A DNA stretch of 29,631 nt from JBBQRS01 sp038214535 (lineage in GTDB: Bacteria > Chloroflexota > Anaerolineae > CG2-30-64-16), in assembly GCA_038214535.1 (NCBI GenBank), contig JBBQRS010000059.1, forward strand, positions 1-29,631. The letters run 5' to 3'. Of this stretch, positions 1 through 6,788 are shown piece after piece (positions within the stretch are counted from its first letter, which is position 1; each line of letters starts with the position of its first letter). The position numbers were made by a program, and so were the translations under genes. The notes beneath the pieces were generated by a model that was given only the letters and a program-made list of their open reading frames with translations, was not told the DNA's origin and did not search any database.

Positions 1-2
1 CG

Positions 3-131
3 AGACCGCCAACAGCCAGCTTGCCAGCATGGGCATACAGCAGTTGCGTGCACGCACCAACCAGGGCTTCGAGATCAAGGTGCATGCCTCACTCATCGCG
101 CTCTGGTACAGCCAAATGCTTGCTAATTAGC
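3..131 (+). CDS. C-terminal end of an unidentified protein, possibly a transposase (5' end outside window)
   Basis: An open frame enters from the left edge of the window and closes with TAG at 129-131, giving 42 residues that end IALWYSQMLAN. The segment reads like a real protein end: a basic stretch LRARTNQGFEIK followed by a hydrophobic helix VHASLIALWYSQML. A C-terminal helix of this kind (an I-x-V-H/Y-A-S-L-I-A pattern) is common at the end of IS4-type DDE transposases, which is why a transposase is suggested, but no catalytic residue lies inside the window. Its stop overlaps the stop of the convergent AbiV-like gene by a few bases. Identity is an inference of low certainty. Confidence 0.4.
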
Positions 132-506
132 AATTACGGTAAGTATATCTTCAATACTCTCGGTAAACATCACACTGGTTCCGGGCCATTCTGTCAACTG
201 AGTTGACAAAGCGTAGAGGTGATGGATTCTCTCAACTCTTTTGAAATGAGCCGTGCGGCTGCCTACGATGAAACCATGTTCGGTCTTGTCGAAAGTGGCT
301 TTGCCGTCCATCATGGCGATCACATACTTCTCAAACAATAGCGATGCCTTTGCTATTTCCTCAAGCCCGATTTCAGCTAATGCGCGCGCGTGGGCAGATT
401 TCGAGGATGAATGGCTTGGTTCAACTAACGATGAAGCTAATTCCTTGGCATTGTTTATAGCTTTGATTATCCCGTCACCGAGATCTTCTCTCTTTCTGGA
501 ATACAT
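123..506 (-). CDS. AbiV-like HEPN-family protein
   Basis: The 127-residue product contains the pattern that marks the AbiV group of HEPN proteins: an N-terminal helix (IIKAINNAKELASSLVE) and then HARALAEIGLEEIAKASLLF, matching the family signature of a small-residue-rich helix ending in (A/L)-L-E-E-I-(G/A)-K-A. A later S-x-x-x-H-F-K segment fits the conserved His/Lys of the family. AbiV of Lactococcus is an abortive-infection factor that blocks phage translation; many relatives are known only by similarity. At 127 residues it is shorter than typical members (about 200), so it may be a reduced form. The start is the ATG at 506, with GAGG about 9 bases upstream; an upstream in-frame TTG at 521 is less likely. 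It stands alone between an unidentified protein end and a non-coding stretch, the usual setting of accessory defence genes. Role in defence is inference. Confidence 0.55.
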   Translation of the reverse strand: MYSRKREDLGDGIIKAINNAKELASSLVEPSHSSSKSAHARALAEIGLEEIAKASLLFEKYVIAMMDGKATFDKTEHGFIVGSRTAHFKRVERIHHLYALSTQLTEWPGTSVMFTESIEDILTVIAN

Positions 507-540
507 TTGCTTTATCCTCAACAGCGTTATGCGGTTTTAA

Positions 541-907
541 CCTGAGCTTGCTTTGTCTTACTACTCAGACAGGGAGGATCCTCTTCACTTGAATCTGAAC
601 CCTAATTAGTGTCGCGGCTTGTTTTCGGAATTTATGATAGCTCACTCTGGCCGCGAAATAGATATGGTAGAATCTTGTTGTGCATCTAATTCGCCTTGAT
701 CGAACGCTGGTCGCTAACCGAGGGCGAGAAGGAGAATGGCATCCCGCTTAGCCCAAACGCGGTACCGCAAAATCTGACTTTTGACTCCGTTTTGATTCTA
801 GTTGCCGGAATTCTACCTCAAGTGGACTGAAATGACTATCGTAGCGCGACGTTCGCCTGGGTGAATGGGACAGGACACCCTGGCGTAAAAGTAAAGGAGC
901 AGACATA
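541..907. other. Intergenic stretch of 367 bases without a convincing gene
   Basis: No frame here codes for a plausible protein; the longest AUG-started frames are about a dozen codons (for example from 736 and 832). Visible signals are a candidate extended -10 (TGGTAGAAT at 665-673, no convincing -35) and an imperfect 10-base inverted repeat CGCCTGGGTG/CACCCTGGCG (854-863 and 876-885) just before the AAAGGAG ribosome site of the gene at 908. The base composition is lower in GC than the rest of the window, which fits the accessory character of the left edge. Confidence 0.5.
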
Positions 908-2164
908 ATGTTTAGTCCTCACTGGATTTCAACGCACAGGGGCAACCTGGGCAATGTGACTGATCGCGATATCTTCGTGTCATGGAATCCCGGGATGTTT
1001 AAGACCCTTACGGTAGATACCCGCGTTCCGTATCTGGAGGATGTGCCACCCAGCGCGCAATTCATCCTTGTGCGTAACCATCCGATGAGCGAGGATGGGA
1101 ATCGGGGACAAACCGCAGATTTTTCGGTGGCGCCGCCCATCGCGGAATTGCCTCCGGCGGCAATCAGCCTGGATGCGCCGCCGGGCGCGCGGCCGCCGCT
1201 GTTCGATGTGCAGGCGGATGCCATGCCTCAAGCATCTGCGGAGACTCCGTATCAGCGGGGCCTGCGCCATGCGGTTATCTGCGACGAGATGGCGCGCTAT
1301 TGCGAGAGCAAGGGCGTCCCCCGGAGCCGGTTGCGCTTTGAGGGCCTCAATGAACCGCAATTGTGGTCGGGTGAACCACCGGTATGGACAGCCGATTATT
1401 ATCGTGGCTTTTTGGTGGGTCTGCATAGCTACAATTTGCTCGGCGTGGTCGGCAACTTCGGTGTTGGGTGGCCGGGCAACGGCGGGGTGCAGGATGCGCC
1501 GGTGGATTGGAGGTTTTTCCAGCCGGTGATCAACGAGTTTCGCGCGGGTGATTATCTGGGCCTGCATGAATATTGGGCGCTGAACGGACCAGGAGAGAAC
1601 TGGCGCTGGTGGGCCGGGCGTTTTTTGCAATGCCCGTTCAAGGTCCCGATCCTGATCACCGAGACGGGGATTGATACGGGCGTGACAGGCCAGTGGTATG
1701 GCGGTTGGCGCGACCTGCCCGGTGGCAGCGAGAAAGAGAAGGCCGTGCGCTACTCGAATGAACTGGTGTGGTATGCGCAGCAGTGCCGCAATGATGGGCG
1801 CGTGCAACAGGTGTTTCCGTTCACTTACGATATTGGGTCGAGCGAATGGGAAAAGTTCGATATTCGCAACCAGCCGTTTCTGGAGGCGTTCTTCGCGGTG
1901 AAGGATCAGGTGAGGAATCCACCGCCGCCGCCACCTCCACCCCCGCCCGGCCTGGAGAATCAGATTCGCAACCGCGCCTGGGATTTGCAGGGGATTCCAT
2001 ATAACAAGGACGCGGCGCTGGCGCGCTATGCGCGTGAGAAGGGACTGGGAAACCCGGTGACGGTGGAGTTCGATGTCGCCGGTCAGCGGGCACAAGGGTT
2101 CGCCCGGAAGATTGTTTACGCGCCGATCGGGCAATGGAGCGATATCAAAGAGATGGACTGGTAG
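908..2164 (+). CDS. Clan GH-A-like glycoside hydrolase-type protein with polyproline linker
   Basis: This 418-residue protein looks like a TIM-barrel glycosidase of clan GH-A. A Glu preceded by Asn (FEGLNEPQ, E149) is in the position of the acid/base and a second Glu at a strand end (ILITETG, E252) in that of the nucleophile; the ~100-residue spacing is typical of the clan. No single GH family is recognised. After the barrel comes a run of ten prolines (residues ~338-347) and then a ~65-residue tail with the pattern LGNPVTVEFDV...QGFARKIVYAPIGQW, a small module seen attached to secreted Chloroflexota proteins (from memory, not checked). No classical signal peptide is visible at the chosen start, an ATG with AAAGGAG about 8 bases upstream, so an unusual export route, cytoplasmic location or truncated 5' end is possible. 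The gene stands alone and is convergent with the VOC gene. Confidence 0.6.
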   Translation: MFSPHWISTHRGNLGNVTDRDIFVSWNPGMFKTLTVDTRVPYLEDVPPSAQFILVRNHPMSEDGNRGQTADFSVAPPIAELPPAAISLDAPPGARPPLFDVQADAMPQASAETPYQRGLRHAVICDEMARYCESKGVPRSRLRFEGLNEPQLWSGEPPVWTADYYRGFLVGLHSYNLLGVVGNFGVGWPGNGGVQDAPVDWRFFQPVINEFRAGDYLGLHEYWALNGPGENWRWWAGRFLQCPFKVPILITETGIDTGVTGQWYGGWRDLPGGSEKEKAVRYSNELVWYAQQCRNDGRVQQVFPFTYDIGSSEWEKFDIRNQPFLEAFFAVKDQVRNPPPPPPPPPPGLENQIRNRAWDLQGIPYNKDAALARYAREKGLGNPVTVEFDVAGQRAQGFARKIVYAPIGQWSDIKEMDW

Positions 2165-2182
2165 CGCGCTCCTGTGCGCTAC
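2161..2182. repeat. Small hairpin at the end of the GH-A-like gene
   Basis: GTAGCGC (2161-2167) and GCGCTAC (2176-2182) form a perfect 7-base stem with an 8-base loop and include the stop codon of the gene ending at 2164. There is no T-run on either side, so it is at best a weak or factor-dependent termination signal between two convergent genes. Confidence 0.35.
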
Positions 2183-2213
2183 CCGCGGAAAACGCACGAC
2201 GAACGGGCGCGGG

Positions 2214-2618
2214 TCAAGCTGTGCCTTTGTTCCATGAGCCGATCTCGATGAGATTGCCGTCGGGATCGGCGATCATGGATGAGCGCATACCCCACGGTTC
2301 ATCGCGCGGCGCGTAGACGGGACGTCCGCCCGCGGCGACAATGCGCGCGTATTCCGGGCCTACGTCCGCGAAGCGCGGGAAATCAATTGCCAGCTCGAAC
2401 GTGCCGTTGACGCCGGACGGGTAGGTCGGCGCGGCGCCGAGCAGTTCGGGCAACATACGGCGCGCATACATGGAGAAGCGCACACCTTCGCTCTGAAATT
2501 CTACATGCGGTGATTCGCCGTCCCATTCGGCGGCAAAGCCCAGCACGTCGCGGTAGAACGCGACCATCGCGGGCATATCGTCTACGAATAGGCCGATCAT
2601 ATCTATGCGGGTGCTCAT
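2214..2618 (-). CDS. VOC-family (glyoxalase/bleomycin-resistance fold) protein
   Basis: A 134-residue single-module VOC protein. The family pattern is clear: an N-terminal strand IDMIGLFVDD, the helix AFYRDVLGF, and the closing strand IADPDGNLIEI with the usual terminal Glu (E125). The first metal-ligand position, normally His, is Met7 here, so the classic glyoxalase metal site is incomplete and the function (a lyase, isomerase, dioxygenase or ligand-binding protein) cannot be named. It is the last gene of a four-gene minus-strand operon, 18 bases after the URO-D-family gene. The ATG at 2618 has GAGAGG about 8 bases upstream. Confidence 0.8.
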   Translation of the reverse strand: MSTRIDMIGLFVDDMPAMVAFYRDVLGFAAEWDGESPHVEFQSEGVRFSMYARRMLPELLGAAPTYPSGVNGTFELAIDFPRFADVGPEYARIVAAGGRPVYAPRDEPWGMRSSMIADPDGNLIEIGSWNKGTA

Positions 2619-2636
2619 AGGGTAGCCTCTCGCGCC

Positions 2637-3737
2637 TCAGGTATAGACGCCGTGTTTCTGCACGGCGGCGATCATCGCTTCGACATTGGTCATGGATGTG
2701 TCGGCCTGGATGATGTGGGCGGGCGAGCACATGTAGCCGCCGCCTCTGCCGAGTACCTCGATTTTGGCTTTAACTTCGGCTTCGATCTCTTCCGGTGAGC
2801 CGAAAGGCAGCAGTTGTTGTTGATCTATCGCGCCCCAGAACGATAACCGGTCGCCGAACCGCGATTTGAGTTCTTCGGGATCATGGCCGGGCACATTGGG
2901 CTGCACCGGGTTGAAGACCTCCATGCCGATCTCGATCAGGTCATCCAGGATCGGCGCGACGGCGCCATCGCTGTGATACATGATCATGACGTGCGGGTTG
3001 GCGCGCTTCAGTTCTTGCCACAGTTCGGCCATGCGCGGCTTGAAGAACCTGCGCCACATGCGCGGCGAGATCAACATGCCGCCCTGTGCGCCGAAATCAT
3101 CGCCCGTCCAGACGCCGTCTACGCCAAGCTCCACCAGTTTGCGACCCACCCTAACGCTGTATGCCAGCACGTTGTCGAGCAGGACTTCGATATATTGCTC
3201 GCCTCCGCTCATGTCCACCATGAATTTCTCCATGCCGGTCATGTGCCAGGCCATCTCGAAGAGGGTCAGCTCCAGGTCGCCGACGATGAAGAAGTCGTCC
3301 TTGAACCGGGCGATGTCCCGGATGGCGTCTGTGAAACGACCCTCGGCGAGCGGGTCGGGGAAGGGGAAGCGCCGGATATCCTCGACCGTCGTCGGGCCGC
3401 TGAACGGCATCCCAACGACGTCATAGTAGAGGATGCCGGGTTTCATTACCATGCCGAACTCATTGACGATGCAGCCGTCCGCGGTTTCGGGGTGCTCGTA
3501 ACCCGAGGGTAGCCCCGCGCCGACGATGACGCAATCGCTGCCCATTGTGGTGCGAAGATCGTTGGCCGAGATGCGATAGGTCACATCTTCGTAGACCGCC
3601 CGGTTGTATTGCACGGGGATACCGTATTTGGCGCCGAACTGCTCCAACAGCGAGCGACACAGGTCGAATTGCACGGGGACGCGGTCGGGCAGACCGTTGC
3701 GGGTGAGCGCTTTGGTGACGCGTTCTTTAGAGTTCAT
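2637..3737 (-). CDS. Uroporphyrinogen decarboxylase (URO-D) superfamily protein, methyltransferase-like
   Basis: 366 residues, the family's usual length. The order of motifs is that of the URO-D/MtaA/CmuA superfamily: N-terminal KERVTKALTRNGLPDRVPVQ, the central barrel segments, YHSDGAVAPILDDLIEIG followed by VFNPVQP, then GDRLSFWGAIDQQQLLP and a final GGYMCSPAHIIQADT with an Asn-rich helix. The His-x-Cys zinc motif of cobalamin:CoM methyltransferases is replaced by H-S-D-G, and the arginines of true HemE are not evident, so this is neither a clear HemE nor a canonical MtaA. Such divergent members are often placed with sugar or one-carbon metabolism genes. It overlaps the upstream kinase gene by 11 bases, showing translational coupling; AGGAG lies 7 bases before the ATG. 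Confidence 0.8.
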   Translation of the reverse strand: MNSKERVTKALTRNGLPDRVPVQFDLCRSLLEQFGAKYGIPVQYNRAVYEDVTYRISANDLRTTMGSDCVIVGAGLPSGYEHPETADGCIVNEFGMVMKPGILYYDVVGMPFSGPTTVEDIRRFPFPDPLAEGRFTDAIRDIARFKDDFFIVGDLELTLFEMAWHMTGMEKFMVDMSGGEQYIEVLLDNVLAYSVRVGRKLVELGVDGVWTGDDFGAQGGMLISPRMWRRFFKPRMAELWQELKRANPHVMIMYHSDGAVAPILDDLIEIGMEVFNPVQPNVPGHDPEELKSRFGDRLSFWGAIDQQQLLPFGSPEEIEAEVKAKIEVLGRGGGYMCSPAHIIQADTSMTNVEAMIAAVQKHGVYT

Positions 3738-4791
3738 GACGATCTCCTGAAAGCTGCAATGTATCTAATTCGGGGATGGAAAGATGCGTGTGTGCGAAGA
3801 TCATCCGGTACACTGCCAGCAGCGCCGGCGCTTGTTGCAACATGATTTTCTCCGCACCGGGGCGCATCCCCAGCTTTTCCGCGCCCATCGTGACCGAGAT
3901 GTAGAAGCTGTAAAGACGCTTGAGGCCGGCGGCGACTTCAAAGAACTCCAGATTTTCCACCGTCTTGCCGAGCAGGCGTTCATATTCCGCAAGGACGCGG
4001 GCGCGCCAGGCTTCGCTCTCGGCAGACCCGATGAGCAGGAGTGTCCAGGCGAGATCGAAGCGTGTGTCTGAGATGTCTATCTGCGTCCAGTCAATCACAC
4101 TGGGTGAGCCGTCCGGTTGGATGAGGACATTGTTCGGGTGAAAGTCCCAGTGAACGGGTCCGGGCCAGGCGGCGCGCACATCGGCACGGCGTTCCATCAG
4201 CCAACTCAGTGTGGGCTGAAAGCCGGGGGCGGGATACTGGTCGAAAACGGTTTGCCAGTGGGCCTCTTCCCGCCAGATCAATTGCTGAGGATCGGACAGG
4301 TCTGTACCGGACGGCCCCTCGGCGAAGGGCCGCCAATCGAGCGTGTGCAGTTGTACGAGCAGACCGCAGAAGAGGGTGAGCAGGCCGGGGCGGTCGGCTT
4401 CCGGCCCGCGGAACAGCAGGGGCCAGAGCAATTGCCCGGTGATGCGCTCCATGATGATAAACGGCGCGCCGATCGGGGAAGCGTCGCGTTCGAGGAGGAA
4501 TACTTCGGGGACGGGGTAGGCGGCGCGGCGCAACAGCCGCATACCGCCATATTCTCGCCCGGATTTTTGATACGCGTCACCTCCCGGATAGACGCGTAAT
4601 ACCAGGGCCGCGCGCCGGCGCTCGGTCGGTAGGCCGTGTTCGAGATCGAACGCGTAGACGTCGCACTCCCACCCCGCGCTGATGTTGGTCAGGTTAAGGA
4701 CCGCAGGATCGGTCCATGCTGGACTACGCGCCGCCATATATTCGCCCAGCGTCCCCTGCAAATCATACGCCGACTCAGACATAGACACCAT
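3727..4791 (-). CDS. APH-type small-molecule phosphotransferase
   Basis: The 354-residue protein has the aminoglycoside phosphotransferase/choline kinase fold. The nucleotide lobe holds ALVLRVYP (a Lys equivalent is not obvious; Arg66 takes that place), followed by the YPVPEV and PFIIMERITGQ segments of the APH family. The catalytic loop is VHWDFHPNNVLI (H214, D216, N221) and the metal-binding Asp is in VIDWTQ (D234). Substrate is unknown; such genes in environmental genomes are seldom true resistance genes and may act on small alcohols or sugars. It lies 3 bases after the lipoprotein gene and overlaps the URO-D-family gene. The start is given at the first ATG (4791); a second ATG at 4782 with GGATGG upstream is equally possible. 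Confidence 0.8.
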   Translation of the reverse strand: MVSMSESAYDLQGTLGEYMAARSPAWTDPAVLNLTNISAGWECDVYAFDLEHGLPTERRRAALVLRVYPGGDAYQKSGREYGGMRLLRRAAYPVPEVFLLERDASPIGAPFIIMERITGQLLWPLLFRGPEADRPGLLTLFCGLLVQLHTLDWRPFAEGPSGTDLSDPQQLIWREEAHWQTVFDQYPAPGFQPTLSWLMERRADVRAAWPGPVHWDFHPNNVLIQPDGSPSVIDWTQIDISDTRFDLAWTLLLIGSAESEAWRARVLAEYERLLGKTVENLEFFEVAAGLKRLYSFYISVTMGAEKLGMRPGAEKIMLQQAPALLAVYRMIFAHTHLSIPELDTLQLSGDRHEL

Positions 4792-4794
4792 CCA

Positions 4795-5574
4795 CTATAG
4801 GGCGACCTCGGTCGAGACGCCGTTGACCTCCACGGTGTAAGCTCCGGGATCGAGCGCGTTCTCCGGTTCGATCATGACGGTCTCTTCGAAGGGGACGAGC
4901 GCCTGGGTACACATCATGTCCGCGGGCCGGATGGTGGTGATGGTGACGATGAATGTGTTGCCCTCTTGTGTCCAGGATGTTTCATCAATCGAGGTGCAGC
5001 CATCGGGGACGGCGCCGCGCGCGATCACGAGCAACGATGTGGGCGCGCCGCTGAGGACCTGGACTTCGACGCTTTGTACGGCGGCGAGACCTGAGGTCAT
5101 GCCGGAGTCCGACGAGCCGGGGGGCTGCGCCTGTGTGGGGGTGAGGAGCTGTTGCGCGAACGCGGAGATGGCTGCCAGGTCGTCGTCGGTCACAGATTTG
5201 GGGCCTTGACCCTTGAAGGAGACTTCGAGCGTGAGGCTATCGGCGACCGGGCCGTCTGTGATTGTGCGGTCGAAGGGCTGAAACTCGGTGAGCCAGGTGA
5301 AGAACTGCGCCGCCTGCGCCGCGGTGAGGACGCCGGTTTGCGCCGTTTCATCGTCGCAGGCCCGCACGTCGGTCTTGCCGTCGGCGTAGATCGTCAGATC
5401 GTCGCAGAAGCCGGCGACGCCGCCCTCGCGATGGAGGGTGAGCGCGACGGCGTCCGGCGCAGGCTGTGTGGCAATGGGGCGCGGCGTCGCTGGTGGGGGT
5501 GTGGCGGGAACGGACACACACGCGCCGAGGATGAGCGTCAGGCCGATCAGGATGAGAAGGTGCTTTCGCGTCAT
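4795..5574 (-). CDS. Predicted lipoprotein of unknown function
   Basis: A 259-residue product starting at the ATG at 5574, chosen over an upstream in-frame codon because a strong AGGAGG sits about 9 bases before it and because the protein then begins with a perfect lipoprotein signal: MTRKHLLILIGLTLILGAC with the lipidated Cys at position 19. A Pro/Thr/Ala linker follows (PPPATPRPIATQPAP), then a domain with TLHREGGVAGFCDDLTIYADG, a pattern seen in other exported proteins that respond to small ligands but not one that can be named. A Ser/Pro hinge separates a second domain with paired Cys residues (GCTS, MCTQ). It is the first gene of the four-gene minus-strand operon and has its own promoter. 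No function can be given. Confidence 0.7.
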   Translation of the reverse strand: MTRKHLLILIGLTLILGACVSVPATPPPATPRPIATQPAPDAVALTLHREGGVAGFCDDLTIYADGKTDVRACDDETAQTGVLTAAQAAQFFTWLTEFQPFDRTITDGPVADSLTLEVSFKGQGPKSVTDDDLAAISAFAQQLLTPTQAQPPGSSDSGMTSGLAAVQSVEVQVLSGAPTSLLVIARGAVPDGCTSIDETSWTQEGNTFIVTITTIRPADMMCTQALVPFEETVMIEPENALDPGAYTVEVNGVSTEVAL

Positions 5575-5631
5575 GGCTGGGTTTCCTCCTGTTTTTGGGT
5601 TACCCCGTACGTTATACATGTACAATGACCG

Positions 5632-5640
5632 ATTATAGCA
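5632..5640 (-). promoter_or_regulatory. Extended -10 promoter for the lipoprotein-kinase-URO-D-VOC operon
   Basis: Read on the minus strand, TGCTATAAT is a perfect extended -10 element (TGn then TATAAT). The -35 region 17 bases upstream (TCTTCG) is weak, which is acceptable for extended -10 promoters. Transcription would start near 5625, about 50 bases before the ATG at 5574. Confidence 0.55.
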
Positions 5641-5689
5641 CATCCACGACGCTGCGAAGACGCTGAAAGCGGGTAAACCCGTATTGTGA

Positions 5690-5718
5690 TTGACAGCACT
5701 TCCTTGTCGGTCTACAAT
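5690..5718 (+). promoter_or_regulatory. Sigma-70-like promoter for the aldo/keto reductase-GH140 operon
   Basis: TTGACA (5690-5695) is followed after 17 bases by TACAAT (5713-5718), an almost perfect consensus pair with ideal spacing. The predicted start near 5725 leaves a leader of about 57 bases before the ATG at 5782. It lies back to back with the minus-strand extended -10 promoter, about 50 bases away. Confidence 0.7.
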
Positions 5719-5781
5719 CGAAAGAGTCTTCTATGCGTTCCCGAAGCCGGGGGATGCAACACACGATAAGGAGCAACCAAA

Positions 5782-6774
5782 ATGATGTATGCAGCGACAG
5801 ATGCGCGGTACGACACGATGCAGTATCGGCGGAGCGGACGGAGCGGCCTGATGTTGCCCGCGGTCTCACTGGGATTATGGCACAACTTCGGCGGGGTGGA
5901 CACGGAGGAGAACGCGCGCGCGATGCTGAGGCGGGCGTTCGACCTGGGCGTGACTCACTTTGATCTCGCGAACAACTACGGGCCGCCGCCCGGCTCGGCG
6001 CAGGATACCTTCGGGCGCATCTATAAGCAGGATTTCGCGCCGTACCGCGACGAGTTGATTATCTCCGATAAGGCGGGCTATCGGATGTGGCCGGGACCCT
6101 ATGGCGAATGGGGTTCGCGCAAGTGTCTCATCGCCAGCCTGGATCAGGGCTTGAAGCGGATGGGGCTGGAGTACGTGGACATCTTCTACAGCCACCGGTT
6201 CGACCCGGACACGCCGCTGGAAGAGACGATGATGGCATTGGACTACGCCGTGCGCAGCGGGCGCGCCCTCTACGCAGGCATTTCATCTTACAGCCCGGAG
6301 AAGACGCGTGAGGCGGCCGGCATCTTGCGCCAGTTGGGGACGCCGTGTGTGATCCATCAGCCCTCCTACAGCATGTTCAACCGATGGGTCGAGGACGGGT
6401 TGCTGGATGTGCTGGCGGAAGAAGGCATCGGCTGCATCGTCTTCTCGCCGCTGGCCCAGGGGTTGCTCAGCAACAAGTACCTCAAGGGCGTGCCGGAGGG
6501 GTCACGCGCCTCGAAGCCGCACGGCTTCCTGCGCCCGCAACACATCACCGATGAGAAGATCGCAAAGGTCGAGGCGCTGAATGCGATTGCACAGGAACGC
6601 GGGCAGAGCCTGGCGCAAATGGCGATCGCCTGGGTGCTGCGTCATCCGGGCATGACCTCGGCGTTGATCGGGGCGAGCACGGTGGCGCAGGTCGAGGATT
6701 CGGTGGCTGCGCTGGACAATCTGGCCTTCAGCGCGGAAGAACTCGAACGCATCGAGACGATCTTGCGCGCTTAA
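5782..6774 (+). CDS. gpr: Aldo/keto reductase, YghZ/L-glyceraldehyde-3-phosphate reductase type
   Basis: 330 residues with long identical stretches to E. coli YghZ (Gpr) as remembered, such as LSLGLWHNFG-like, HFDLANNYGPPPGSA and LEYVDIFYSHR. The aldo/keto reductase tetrad is complete: D61, Y66, K97 and H138. The NADP-binding end LIGAST is also present. YghZ reduces L-glyceraldehyde-3-phosphate and other small aldehydes with NADPH in the cytoplasm and can detoxify methylglyoxal; in this context, next to a plant-polysaccharide-type hydrolase, a role in sugar reduction is also possible. AAGGAG lies about 8 bases before the ATG, and a consensus promoter upstream. It is followed after 14 bases by the GH140-type gene, so the two are probably cotranscribed. 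Confidence 0.88.
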   Translation: MMYAATDARYDTMQYRRSGRSGLMLPAVSLGLWHNFGGVDTEENARAMLRRAFDLGVTHFDLANNYGPPPGSAQDTFGRIYKQDFAPYRDELIISDKAGYRMWPGPYGEWGSRKCLIASLDQGLKRMGLEYVDIFYSHRFDPDTPLEETMMALDYAVRSGRALYAGISSYSPEKTREAAGILRQLGTPCVIHQPSYSMFNRWVEDGLLDVLAEEGIGCIVFSPLAQGLLSNKYLKGVPEGSRASKPHGFLRPQHITDEKIAKVEALNAIAQERGQSLAQMAIAWVLRHPGMTSALIGASTVAQVEDSVAALDNLAFSAEELERIETILRA

Positions 6775-6788
6775 GAAAGGATCGCGAC

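Noticed and set aside
980..2197. Long minus-strand open frame (405 codons) opposite the GH-A-like gene
   Set aside because: Its product is Arg/His/Pro-rich with no motif, as expected for the antisense of a GC-rich gene; the plus-strand frame has a ribosome site and a coherent fold.
2637..3737. Haem biosynthesis HemE
   Set aside because: The substrate-binding arginines of HemE are not evident and no other haem gene is near; it is a divergent superfamily member.
3727..4791. Antibiotic resistance gene
   Set aside because: The APH fold alone does not indicate resistance; the operon context is metabolic and no resistance-specific motif is visible.
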